Shown here in pieces: positions 30,101 to 34,167 of a stretch of DNA of 64,000 nucleotides (position 1 is the stretch's first letter; every line of letters starts with the position of its first letter). Location of the stretch: assembly GCF_030269445.1 (NCBI RefSeq), contig NZ_BSTJ01000003.1:496001-560000 (forward strand), given 5' to 3'. The position numbers were made by a program, and so were the translations under genes. The stretch comes from Actinoallomurus iriomotensis (lineage in GTDB: Bacteria > Actinomycetota > Actinomycetes > Streptosporangiales > Streptosporangiaceae). The notes below the pieces were generated by a model. It saw nothing but the letters and a program-made list of their open reading frames with translations, searched no databases and was not told the DNA's origin.

Positions 30101-33100
30101 CCGCTCTCTCTCGGCGCGCGCGGCCGCCGACTCGGCGCGTGCGTCGTCGTCCAGGCCCGGGATGCCGGCGCCCTTGCCGTCGCCCTCGTCCAGCCGGTGG
30201 CCGGCTCCGGAGAAGGGCTCGGTGCGGCCGGCCTTCTCGCCCGCCCGCGCGGCGAGCCGCTTCCGCCGCTCCACGAACCATCTCGCCCGTTCGCCGCGGG
30301 TGAGACGGCGGATGCCGCTCGTGCCGCTGCCCAGCGTCCGGCCGGTTCCGGGGAACTTCGGCGGCGTGGTCTCCGGCAGGTCGGCGAAGGTCATCGGGTC
30401 GCCGTCGTACCCCTTGCCCGAGCGCGGCGGCCGTGCCGTGCCCGACGGCGTGGCCGGCCTCTCCTGCCGGGCGGCCGTCTTCTCCTCCGCCCGTCTCCTC
30501 CGTGTCTCCGGATCGATGCCGGGGATGCCGCCCGTGCCGTCGCCCTCGCCGAGCACCTCGCCACGGCCGGAGAAGGGGAGACGTTCGCCACCGGTGACCA
30601 CGGGCTGGTCCGACCCGATGTACGCGCCGTGGGACCACGGGGTCGAGCGCTCGGCGATGGCCGTACGGGGGAACCCCTCGCTGGTCGGCAGGAACTGCAG
30701 GCTGCGGAACCGGTCCGGCGGCGTCGCCTGCGCCCCCTTCTGGCCGTCCAGGTACACGATCCGGCCGTTCCTGTTCACGACGTTGAACACGTGGTCGATG
30801 TCGTTGCCGCTCCGGCCGACGAGGAGCATCCCGCGCGCGCCGTCGCCGGCCGCCTTCATGGCGTGCTCGACCGCCCGGTAGCCGGGCACGTCGACCGGGT
30901 CGCCCTTGCCCATGTTGGCGAGGTGTTCGTACGGGGCCTGCTGCTCCGGCGGCACCTGGTAGTAGTGCAGGTCCTCGGGCCGTACGTCCGGGTTCTGCTG
31001 CGCCTCCTGCAGGGTGAGCTCGACGCCGATGGCGGCGAGGAGACAGTTCGTCAGGTAGTCCCCGCCCGTGACGTACATCGGGTTGATGTTCGGCAGCCAG
31101 GGGTAGGCCTGCCGGAACTCGGCGTCGGACAGCGGGGTGTGCGACCACGCGGGCGTGACCGGCGCCGGCATCGGCAGCGGCCTCGGGCGGCCCCCGTCCG
31201 CGGGGAAGCTCATCCACTGCACGCCCTTGCGCCGGCCGTTCCCGAGCTGCGCGCGGTCCACCCGCGCCACGACCTCGACGCCGATCCGGTCCGCGGCGGC
31301 CTGGACCTCGTGCGCGGGCAGCACCTCTCCCTCGCCGGCGTCCACGACGAGCCTCTTGGCGAGCGGCACGTGGGAGACGTCCAGGGAGGCCAGCCGCGTC
31401 GCGGGGACGACGGTGGCGTCGTCGATCACCTCGGCGGGCAGTTCGGTCCGTGCGGTCCCCTCGCCGGCGGAAGCCGCCCGGGCCCGCTCCTCCATCCGCG
31501 CGCGGAACGGGTTGGTCTGCCGCTGCGGCGACCGGCTGCCGCCGTTCTGGTCTCCGGCGCCGCGGTCGTTCGCGGTGCGGTCGTCGCCGGGAAGCCTGGT
31601 CTGCGACCGGCTCGGCCCGCCCGGGTTCGTCGTGGCCCGGTCGGTCGAACGGCCACCGGTGCCCTGACCGGCCCCGGCGGTCGCCTCTTCGTTGCCGGTG
31701 TTCGTTCCGGTCCGGGTCGTCGTTGAGGGGGGCGTGGTCGTGGACCGGCTGCCCTCGCGGAACGGGTTGCGCGAGGACGACGAGGACGTCGTCTTCTGGC
31801 CGTCCTGGTTCCCCTTCAGCGTCTCGGTCGAGGAACGCGTGGTCGGCGTGGACTCCGACGAGGCCGTGTTCGTACGGCCCCGGCTCGGCGGCAGGTTCGT
31901 CGACGGGCCGGTCCGGCCGGTGCGCGAGGGGGCGTCCTTCGGCGGCACCGGCGGTGGGGTCTGCGCGTCGCGGCTCGGCGACGGCGATCCGTTCCGCGAG
32001 ACGCCCACGACCGGGCCGGTACGCGAGCCGGTGTCCTTCGGCGGCACTCGCGGCGGAAGGGCCGAGCCGGACGGCCGCGTCGTGTTCCGGCTCATGCCGT
32101 CGCCCGGCGACGGTGAGGACGGCCGGGAGGACGGCGGGCTCGACGCGGGTGACGTGGCAGGCGTCGTCGTGTCCTCGTCGGAGTGCCCGAACAGGGACTC
32201 ACCGTCGTCGACGGTTTCGGTGGTCTCGGTGTCGGAGGTCTCGCCGGCCAGCAGCGGCGTGTGCTCGTCGCCGCCGTCGCCGAGCGCCGTGTAGCCCTGC
32301 CGCACCGGTTTGGGCGTGGCCAGCAGCCTGCCGATGCCGTGACCGCCCTGCGTGGCGATGCTGGAGGCCACCCCGGAGGTGAAGGAGAAGGGGTTGAACT
32401 GGAAACCCTGCCCGTTGACGGCCATGACGACGCCCTCGGTGATGGCCTCGTGCAGGCCCTCCTCGGTCATCTCGATGATCGCCGGCACGCCGATCTCGGT
32501 GAGGCGGATGCGCAGCGGCTTGTCCGCGGCTCGGAACAGGTGCTCGGTGACGCTCTTGGCGGCCTGCGGGATCGGCGTGTCCTTGCCGAGGTCGCGCGCG
32601 GCCCCGTTGACCGCGCGCACCACGACGGGCTGGAGGGTCGTGACGTTGACCTCACGGCCGAGAAGCCTGGTGAGCCCGTTCGTCAGCCGGTGCGACAGGA
32701 AGTGGCTGATGGCCGAGAAGGGCAGCGACAGCAGGCCGCCGATCGCGCCGACCTCGACCGCGCTGATGGTGGCCTGGACGTCCCAGCTCGTCCGCGTGCC
32801 CTTGGCGAACTGGATCGCCTGCGTCAGCACGTCCAGCGCGACCTGGAACGCGATGCCGAACAGCTCGGCGAGGACGAACTGCAGGACCAGGCGTCCCCAC
32901 CAGGTCTTCAGCAGGAACCGGACGATGGCCATCCGGGCCGCGAGCCAGGTCATGCTGGCGCCGTCGGTCCAGAAGGCCATCGCGATCGCCCAGGCGATCT
33001 GGGCGATGAGGAGCACCAGCTCCTCGATTGAAATGATCTTGACGTACTCCACCTGGGTGGCCGCGTCCAGCAGGAACTTCTTCAGCTGCTGGAACTGCGC

Positions 33101-33367
33101 GGCCGCCTGGGGGACGTACCGCGGCTGGTCCACGACATAGGGCGCCATCATGTCGGCGAACTTGATCGCCGACTTTCCGGTGAAGTTCGCCCTGATGTTC
33201 TGGACCACCTGGAGCAGGTACGGTGCGAGTTCGTTCTCCAGGCGATCGCCGGCGGTCCCCCAGGCGTTGCCGACCTCGCGCAACGCGTCCTCGTTCGCGG
33301 TCGGCCACTTCTCGCCGGTCAGGACGAGGAACAGCCCCTGTACGCCCTCGGGAACCTCGATCGCCAT
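14672..33367 (-). CDS. Giant ESX-linked multidomain polymorphic toxin (6231 aa)
   Basis: The ATG at 33367 lies 6 nt after the stop of the preceding Esx-like gene, so translation is probably coupled. Domains in order: a WXG100/CpnT-like helical part and several membrane segments (1-300); a Pro/Ser/Thr-rich linker (390-680); a papain-fold toxin domain (C775, H859, D874); tandem F-x-G-x-G repeats (930-1175); an alpha/beta domain shared with the accessory proteins (about 1690-1790); long beta-rich regions without a known name (about 1840-2850 and 3070-3700); two similar helical modules (about 2855-3065); a coiled coil (3870-4015); two copies of a roughly 150-residue domain (4226-4375, 4461-4620); an OTU-type domain (C4675, H4808); a GCS/amidoligase-like region (5038-5400); a metzincin (H5737-D5747); and a pierisin-like ADP-ribosyltransferase at the C-terminus. 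This is the head-to-toxin order of ESX-exported polymorphic toxins such as CpnT, but far larger. The coding frame is unbroken for 18.7 kb. Confidence 0.9.
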   Translation of the reverse strand: MAIEVPEGVQGLFLVLTGEKWPTANEDALREVGNAWGTAGDRLENELAPYLLQVVQNIRANFTGKSAIKFADMMAPYVVDQPRYVPQAAAQFQQLKKFLLDAATQVEYVKIISIEELVLLIAQIAWAIAMAFWTDGASMTWLAARMAIVRFLLKTWWGRLVLQFVLAELFGIAFQVALDVLTQAIQFAKGTRTSWDVQATISAVEVGAIGGLLSLPFSAISHFLSHRLTNGLTRLLGREVNVTTLQPVVVRAVNGAARDLGKDTPIPQAAKSVTEHLFRAADKPLRIRLTEIGVPAIIEMTEEGLHEAITEGVVMAVNGQGFQFNPFSFTSGVASSIATQGGHGIGRLLATPKPVRQGYTALGDGGDEHTPLLAGETSDTETTETVDDGESLFGHSDEDTTTPATSPASSPPSSRPSSPSPGDGMSRNTTRPSGSALPPRVPPKDTGSRTGPVVGVSRNGSPSPSRDAQTPPPVPPKDAPSRTGRTGPSTNLPPSRGRTNTASSESTPTTRSSTETLKGNQDGQKTTSSSSSRNPFREGSRSTTTPPSTTTRTGTNTGNEEATAGAGQGTGGRSTDRATTNPGGPSRSQTRLPGDDRTANDRGAGDQNGGSRSPQRQTNPFRARMEERARAASAGEGTARTELPAEVIDDATVVPATRLASLDVSHVPLAKRLVVDAGEGEVLPAHEVQAAADRIGVEVVARVDRAQLGNGRRKGVQWMSFPADGGRPRPLPMPAPVTPAWSHTPLSDAEFRQAYPWLPNINPMYVTGGDYLTNCLLAAIGVELTLQEAQQNPDVRPEDLHYYQVPPEQQAPYEHLANMGKGDPVDVPGYRAVEHAMKAAGDGARGMLLVGRSGNDIDHVFNVVNRNGRIVYLDGQKGAQATPPDRFRSLQFLPTSEGFPRTAIAERSTPWSHGAYIGSDQPVVTGGERLPFSGRGEVLGEGDGTGGIPGIDPETRRRRAEEKTAARQERPATPSGTARPPRSGKGYDGDPMTFADLPETTPPKFPGTGRTLGSGTSGIRRLTRGERARWFVERRKRLAARAGEKAGRTEPFSGAGHRLDEGDGKGAGIPGLDDDARAESAAARAERERQRAEQGRPPVKSARARSDRTGKGYGGAPMTFADLPPEPSPMEQAAPFTGEEHDGDPMTADDPTTERPERFPGDGEVLGQGDGKGAGIPGVDNGTREKAKAERAKLGGSPAEPVKPRPARKEPVTLKDLRDAGASESVAGSTLRVHDGNGTMTVLEQPERVTEKNTTTTETTDDPPPPPPYGAAGPATPDTTKISSTDVRSGTKPPASRTGESQSTADPALAEARTTLNGLDPERRAEVMNEAETILGDLSGLAPSVRNVGDQVSRLDRAGVLVAAAIAHSGRAAGETLARELARQGLHEPSPQPVPRVTVDGERLNLARATLDLMKKISEDHYAQVLQEARLIVGHLAGRTPSPSATRGNARRLALVWLLTAAEIPWAGHQAAENLAADILGLPRSSASGVRSRSVTGFANAARNDPGRARTTLGLMSDVRAEGFLNEADTILREVTVQTSVPEGGGRARREQRLLVAAELARSGRRAGTALARALAAESARKTASPKARTRSGPRRQVRFADEVTVHEQTRDVLEHESDVEDEHGQDTSEAAERDGGAKTLPPMRVEDVIRETRVGMVGDRVVAIWLPGAPETGPAFDAETLTRLGRLAPEEMVLVFGAVHDGRVTTGEREISVDALAAAIAGKAPGMKPFLLMSGGASVAEPLSRALDEPVLATSYEVEYDTETGDVVSRRPGGTTEGPTPEEDWFRVFSPGDEHGQPILRALFDGAREGWRPRDESPGHPPSRFGGSERGRREEPRIAPPRPPGGPLPPQPVATPIAADPMIRSIGVPRAGLPQQPELLARIRAELDAEGVRYDENELNLLAHRLLANYPYLLGDGAPIGTNGLQVPIGDAELLISLEATDPHTLNNPAGSTLTPSQLPPVEGEHHAVDTINATYATGAHVQTQAGQTGATRGALSLTFGIGVSPGVLQVVKVGGGISGTTNQSNRSDTHIADAEGGHVEDNRTEARLVSYTPKWSFKLRTDANQSWATTNVHRLGGRTDERLLLWIPDHYLDTAPPDQVTATGPAVKVKELPAFFSASGLTNLPRLFDEIVATLRGQGLDLPMGSSIRQELLQKLWNLNAHLDEAVNTRRGYRITLHNKYGRPVATVAVKSERLAAAPRVGATSDKAHIENVRTAIDGSSGGHTITNSSTLTLPSLEFDLLPNPLGLPDVGLGVSTSLSFTSSNADGISTGRVGLNVLVPRNTSHTAAYRMSFSHRAAVSVRTGGRPDASRTTRPVRGDALVRMPEAAAYEHGFSVDREALKQPPPHGGPQPYAPNAIRNTGRRAGDPATKPVPQYVADGKGVGMGLVMVADGTVQALQQQVKDELRARGFLPANDEDPFAGYSWYGHGNKTDSLLDNLELVEKMVSSRGLDSHYDQIHQDGMTFTLRKRRGGAGVDWDVDSAKVTITATPHTARPPRFIRSTNEFHTVNLAMGMDSAGMSVSHSRKLAWGVKLRGTFKVLKAALMGIEFQRVVGASDSLNFLNNRPELLEYPGEVDEFALTSDYHIRIEYQHSGRQGKVRKGSRDPAEMHVRDQTAQAYLLPLGAGPQHGPRSAGPTPAEVLDQGVVYFLDTTGVRDAVQALGDMADPAGTASSIRDTFASTIELRAHLKEILQGEYTTDRPFEPGLFRDTFGAMDISGEMGASMFTGATNDKFVLGVIKLWLAENRLTDTSSLGWSWDQLDVAVGGPAGHATLVGETDVNRHWQHNRSTGSGRTGGKELIQLDFNRVYSYRSTVNLTVRSRREKHSKVLPSGSPRHHSEPVPARTVVYLLPEPEALTRYADGVLPVSDAQLKDAMLRWRNGRLKLSGDLVARILMRWNKEAPGLPREARVSRVKLARALARMHRIGTVRILDDEVRADFNAAFGHALEDPASPYLHPRMPADVVAYAEGRAPITDRRLAEVLAGWRSGAVRLSGDVVARTLMRWHADAPALPGTLRRGRAAFVGALVQRHRSGGAPIDSPEIRERFNQTFRQDLSHPPRPYHLMEMPEYLTRDDPNGRVLGHSGVHDLDYDGHRSTYEIVREQIEQVAPGMLAAGAEIWDGRGRRIGRMQGGVDALQSILARGRDQAMWEDVLAKGGYSLYLVNPVGWFLTDVVEINLADVLTSAPEVHDFKPDTGLENYGHGYIATAKSKSRDGSQAWVFPKFSAGGDRASGPVDLKASEGHHRGTTRAENAVSEQTVYDWSGHYRVRFRHRLTVRVQRLKMPGRPLNNLLLKSFGKWTRHGRTSQAVAHGTLNLQVPRALAEAGRQRGPEQVRNIVPLPKLPGNAYVTGAMVDDLLPAGRKMLGGLFGPRWYEKALGARANDPKTRSSLSLPVLLSRSHLTNHVREATGGDRYKLADNLFIPGDSSERATMWMQGDLFDAQVVGRMSDGGTGTGRYIKHQSGTTVNNSSDLGRVVGEYAVNGNDTIRPQNLPADAPPHRPDHDWEFNHSGNRTTSANQNSSGTENYRREQHAKELGSTLLIRMRGRFWLEAQKTRHHLLRKSHDVGDPVRSDPVTGDVYVEMFEAQYEELRAQMAANTRQAQQALRNRVVPAAWRGMDDAPAFDLHTLLVDAGRNGLDARRAHHGVVRHIREHAGGARRLALRFGREAEVLRYRAMLDWAIRTIDEDLRAARAVDPTVAVPPSLARYRGYRAVDGIPSGLPRPVAAEITAMIREVNRIHDLRPDNPLGAPAALPPEASLLSMDPVHLARDVANELNTHVRLDIEDPGGTRVRRWVDPAGRIYAFDPATFNDIALTADQATRAGLWSDQIRREALAHGLGPVDLGRFYRTSWADQRTFEQAVAAEIAERRARLETVYPGLAGMFDRALAAAEEWHAEVRRLELEQAELARDITRAEEAFDRRNDQLGELDGERFSLSLEESPDRDALRRNAERTRTLETSRERRRQRLEEHRRRDARLTRRLDDARARADDAEAVLGDLRATGQQDEDDARERWSDTAVEDVGRQVTDLETLTEGRRVRQAYRQRAARTTAEAIEDIESTLRQAGPGAVSLVVTTDADGTGGRFIVVEHEGRVRWFESLSGLRVGPPTDAQRVYSLDMDARGTLVNPPAELRGAGPRETAFGPVRDTALAMVAHHLDPRGRHQDAWAVAERERPALVLSAAAFEYEVAAEDEARAASTAGPDARIVSLSTAALGPLPADPHLYAHISGRHGIGPAGAVTLGWRPVGRLADFAPLLWLLRGGPRRVPTAADVVRTALGAAVNHLSGRSGRTDVQRVRDALGDRVGRITETPRELPAGLPVGTWVWFTGPVGTGVAVVTPDGYRVHLTGRTDTTEETEQDVRDELNGRPHTIVVSRVPVGARRSPDRSPAVPSSPGPDTSGGTARSTGTRGTSRGDGTQRGTGTRRGGRGAGGRRGTAPADTSQQVAVDRPLPQTPHLYVGPDGRYRVAAAGSQNPDRRDLGPLSAYAPISWLSRGGPARNTTVADVVATDLDRATSFLTEASVTGETAETVRSLIAGTTGRTVETTHEVPANLPPGTLIFYTGPVHTGAAVVLPDGRYRRTGPGDTTLTTQDRAGLSPVNDGRHTVVIARPRRSAPAKATASTSTGSNEVERAARRAAEIEQTAFDPARLDQVLRDRRLRAVEVPLDNNCFYHSLLVMAGPYLARHISGLDVQGDQRVAVQRLRNWLADRLQADLLVAAQGLPSRYGDFFHVADNGVSIAEQQRALVNQIRRMDSWSNEAGDLAAHIAANELGLPLTLIQDRYVTPLGPDGTARLSFIRTPGHFRGAESTNPFAPGVRWERLRPALPTSAEDARRRLQARTEALERRLHGATTDLETLLRRLPPNTGAARRTEAEAIVGRFRQGRAPDAHPDVPAHIRAQHRLDTMFREVRELERLTTEIHQELGDPGPSTGVPDLSPTAPVAPEAPSGAPFAGPAGRRNREVDDYLVIEVNRRLAEFGDRWTGGAVDADQVRHALAELPEGGPKDPKGLATDIAGRLALGTPPRVRAGAVGFEAEARTIILLRDGLDPWESDFRITARDGSFSVVLDNTYLYVATDGSVHGTAQALRAAGRTLDRQVPARVLEIVTAPIETVPGDTGRANGDQVLAAVEEAIEQLGRLEAGRPIEEIFPEESFTYSDDARGAVVHPDLADRPFDFLVHFTAGVPVSRMHEFLSGVRDHSSSHNAARQHLADALNFGNAMAADYVRTLPQFAGHRIPPYAVDLLTERPDVSALRGFLALVYAQVGPIMHGKPGRNVALKARAAAASRTSLAGVRRTLPDPVRSFLASHAQHIRDAVVRTASARRPEVDGTDPLSEESLDERWGHTLGDYLNTALLPGQDLITQDEALGVDTHFDDPDTNDGRLSPPLVLVELRSFGRQQNGRHTMAGLRDRFETVQMMAQGAHHAARVFGTLANTETGRRLAAAAPARLDMFRGATPQWARQIDSALDIAWHLDPVLQGLENETAVVTEERVDTIVGATSDMLRGDVRRAADLVTELEGLAAALRGVAQRNPIVVRYADRAVAAVRNALDQLRTLVPPGPGHAHVPSSSVAVERPDGEPVAPPPPLPAAPSAGTLTRLLAQAPGEPRSHTWFDPASHRPVRSAFDVRRVEHDGERVTELTVVVRLNREAGVGDADLQDTWQRLTAGVEEFFNRPRHRFRHGDVTGDLFRVRVVRAEPGQDAHLETTVAPYTPGRLMTQRTWIIGQRPVFYAHEIAHQLGARDEAGETSRNHQVGQTLHTISRTARNAGSLMGDFDAAPEDGLSRSGLRDRHLDLFATLIGHVSPFTGSEGAGRRGYRVSDAGVIRLRDGRLLENDAWARYGSDFIHVTTGMLLRHRTGEIEQLGDWGPLRESLGSDALIPHTMRADGSAIHLTPTAGGPPVRVPLTDDGPPNAHSLADGIYQALSGTPEDRFATEYDATVAEFPTVVRNDHWTVWGQGADEPGERVFVAESTALGGLRGQYDAGPPRAGRVGDPEGRLHGEGPAWNWYLPGRSTPVASSRPGVDTTGKVSADPGAPVSRPSPHAVSDTPVVDPSVTAARPGLLGSGLPHAMKWRTDRGGTPLHKFSDKRPQEVFRDGLRPRGDRLGHLIDHVYNNPADTGYVSTSRNPGYLRDSVRNDPRAAEALHGRYQWRYDVVLPGGIDVNATLDIASPFPDQEEVVFPGGIDVRFIRGVQWLENGSPSGAYIPNPDFDPGFPDQDIPISKLI
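15850..16230 (-). other. Domain: metzincin-type zinc metalloprotease
   Basis: Residues about 5710-5840. YAHEIAHQLGARDE gives HExxHxxGxxD with H5737, E5738, H5741 and D5747; an Asp third ligand is known from snapalysin-type metzincins. A Met-turn candidate (SLMG, M5776) follows. Position just upstream of the ART suggests self-release of the payload (inference). Confidence 0.7.
17150..18290 (-). other. Domain: GCS/amidoligase-like region (tentative)
   Basis: Residues about 5030-5405. A GFEAE motif (F5038, E5039, E5041), then LEIVTAP, FLVHFTAGVP and LVELRSFG, resemble the order of conserved strands in glutamate-cysteine-ligase/amidoligase-fold proteins. The assignment rests on short motifs only. 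Confidence 0.35.
18890..19400 (-). other. Domain: OTU-like cysteine protease
   Basis: Residues about 4657-4825. LDNNCFYHSLL carries the nucleophile C4675 in the OTU D-x-N-C-x-x-x-x pattern; the WSNEAGDLAAHIAANELGL helix and the closing PGHFRG with H4808 complete the OTU order. OTU proteases cleave ubiquitin in eukaryotes; in bacterial toxins they may instead process the parent protein. Confidence 0.7.
29850..30590 (-). repeat. Tandem F-x-G-x-G-x-x-L and GKGYDGDPMTFADLP repeats
   Basis: In residues 930-1175 of the giant protein two short motifs alternate. Motif 1: FSGRGEVLG (F932), FPGTGRTLG (F1005), FSGAGHRLD (F1052), degenerate FTGEEHDGD (F1136), FPGDGEVLG (F1159); three copies are followed by EGDGxGxGIPGxD or QGDGKGAGIPGVD and an Arg/Ala/Glu helix. 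Motif 2: GKGYDGDPMTFADLP and GKGYGGAPMTFADLP plus a decayed copy. Motif 1 fits the SHP-box consensus of p97/VCP cofactors. Confidence 0.75.
30710..31130 (-). other. Domain: papain-fold toxin (Tox-PL-like)
   Basis: Residues about 745-890. TNCLLAAIG contains the Cys775 nucleophile, DHVFNVVN the His859, and YLDGQKG the Asp874, in the order and spacing of the papain-fold toxin (glutamine-deamidase-like) domains of polymorphic toxins. It is internal here rather than C-terminal. Confidence 0.75.
32490..33367 (-). other. Domain: CpnT/WXG100-like secretion head
   Basis: Residues 1-about 290. The first 100 residues form a helical hairpin around NAWGTAGDRL, comparable with WXG100 and CpnT N-termini. 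Hydrophobic segments follow at about 110-190 and a Gly/Leu-rich hairpin at about 205-235. The head should guide export through the ESX channel (inference from the family). Confidence 0.7.
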
Positions 33368-33373
33368 GGCGGA

Positions 33374-33712
33374 TCAGCCCTTACGGCCGTGGCCGCCGGA
33401 TCCGGATTCGGTGATGGTCGTGTCGTTCACGTCACCGAACAGGCCGCCCAGCAGGATCGTCTTGCCGCCGTGCGTGTCGACCAGGTCCTTCAGGTCGCGC
33501 AGGAAGCCCTCACTGTCCTCGGCCGCGGGGTAGTAGTTCGCCTCGAACGCCTTCTGCGTGTCTCCGTTGCCGCCGAGCCTGCGGCCGTACTTGCTGGTCA
33601 CGTTGTGCAGGTCGCCGTAGATGGTGGCGGCGAGGTTGGCCAGGTGCTCGATGTCGACGCCGCCGCGCCTGAGCTCTTCGATGTCGACCGAGAACGTGCC
33701 GTCGTCAGCCAT
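33374..33712 (-). CDS. Esx-like small helical protein upstream of the toxin
   Basis: 112 residues from the ATG at 33712 (GGAAGGAG upstream), overlapping the end of the YbaB-like gene by 8 bp and ending 6 nt before the giant toxin's start. It is mostly helical with no signal peptide, and YPAAE gives a YxxxE match to the ESX export signal. Tight coupling to the toxin suggests a dedicated secretion partner, like the small helical proteins encoded before LXG and CpnT-type toxins. No WxG turn is evident. Confidence 0.75.
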   Translation of the reverse strand: MADDGTFSVDIEELRRGGVDIEHLANLAATIYGDLHNVTSKYGRRLGGNGDTQKAFEANYYPAAEDSEGFLRDLKDLVDTHGGKTILLGGLFGDVNDTTITESGSGGHGRKG

Positions 33713-34136
33713 CGAGGTCCGCTCCTTCCGGGGAGGTCTCATTCGTGTCGGGGGCCGAGGCCATCGCCGCGGAGACCGCGGCGTCGAACATCGCGTCGAG
33801 GTCGAAGTCGCCGTCGACGGGGAGGCCGAGTCCCGGCGGCAGCAACCCGCTGAGCGCGGTGGCGGCCTCGCGGGCCGCGTTCTCCTGCGCGGCGCGCACG
33901 GTCGCGACGATCCGCGTGCACAGCTCCGCCGGGGCGAGCCGGCGGTAGCGGGTGCCCGCGAGCTTCAGCTCGACGAGCCGGCCCTGGCTGTCGACGGTCG
34001 CGCTGACCATCCGGTCCGCCGACGACGCGGAACCGGTCACGCTCGCCATGTGCTCGCCGGCCGCCTGGATGCGGGCCTGCTCGGCGCGCAGCTCGGCGAT
34101 GGCCTGACCCATGTCGTATTCCGGGGGGTTCGACAT
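33705..34136 (-). CDS. YbaB/EbfC-like protein of the ESX locus
   Basis: 143 residues, ATG at 34136 with GGAAGGA upstream. The middle carries the YbaB/EbfC pattern: a leading helix with EQARIQAA, then VSATVDSQGRLVELKL as the central sheet and a closing amphipathic helix. YbaB/EbfC proteins are small nucleoid-associated dimers, but family members inside ESX loci (for example EspL of the ESX-1 locus) act with the secretion system. The acidic C-terminal extension after residue 110 is not part of the usual fold. It overlaps the next gene by 8 bp. Confidence 0.75.
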   Translation of the reverse strand: MSNPPEYDMGQAIAELRAEQARIQAAGEHMASVTGSASSADRMVSATVDSQGRLVELKLAGTRYRRLAPAELCTRIVATVRAAQENAAREAATALSGLLPPGLGLPVDGDFDLDAMFDAAVSAAMASAPDTNETSPEGADLDG

Positions 34137-34167
34137 TGTTCCTTCCTTCGGGTGGTTCGTGCCGATG

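Noticed and set aside
29063-31726. An 887-codon open frame on the plus strand
   Set aside because: Shadow of the toxin frame, with Arg/Gly/Ala/Pro bias and no start signal or motif.
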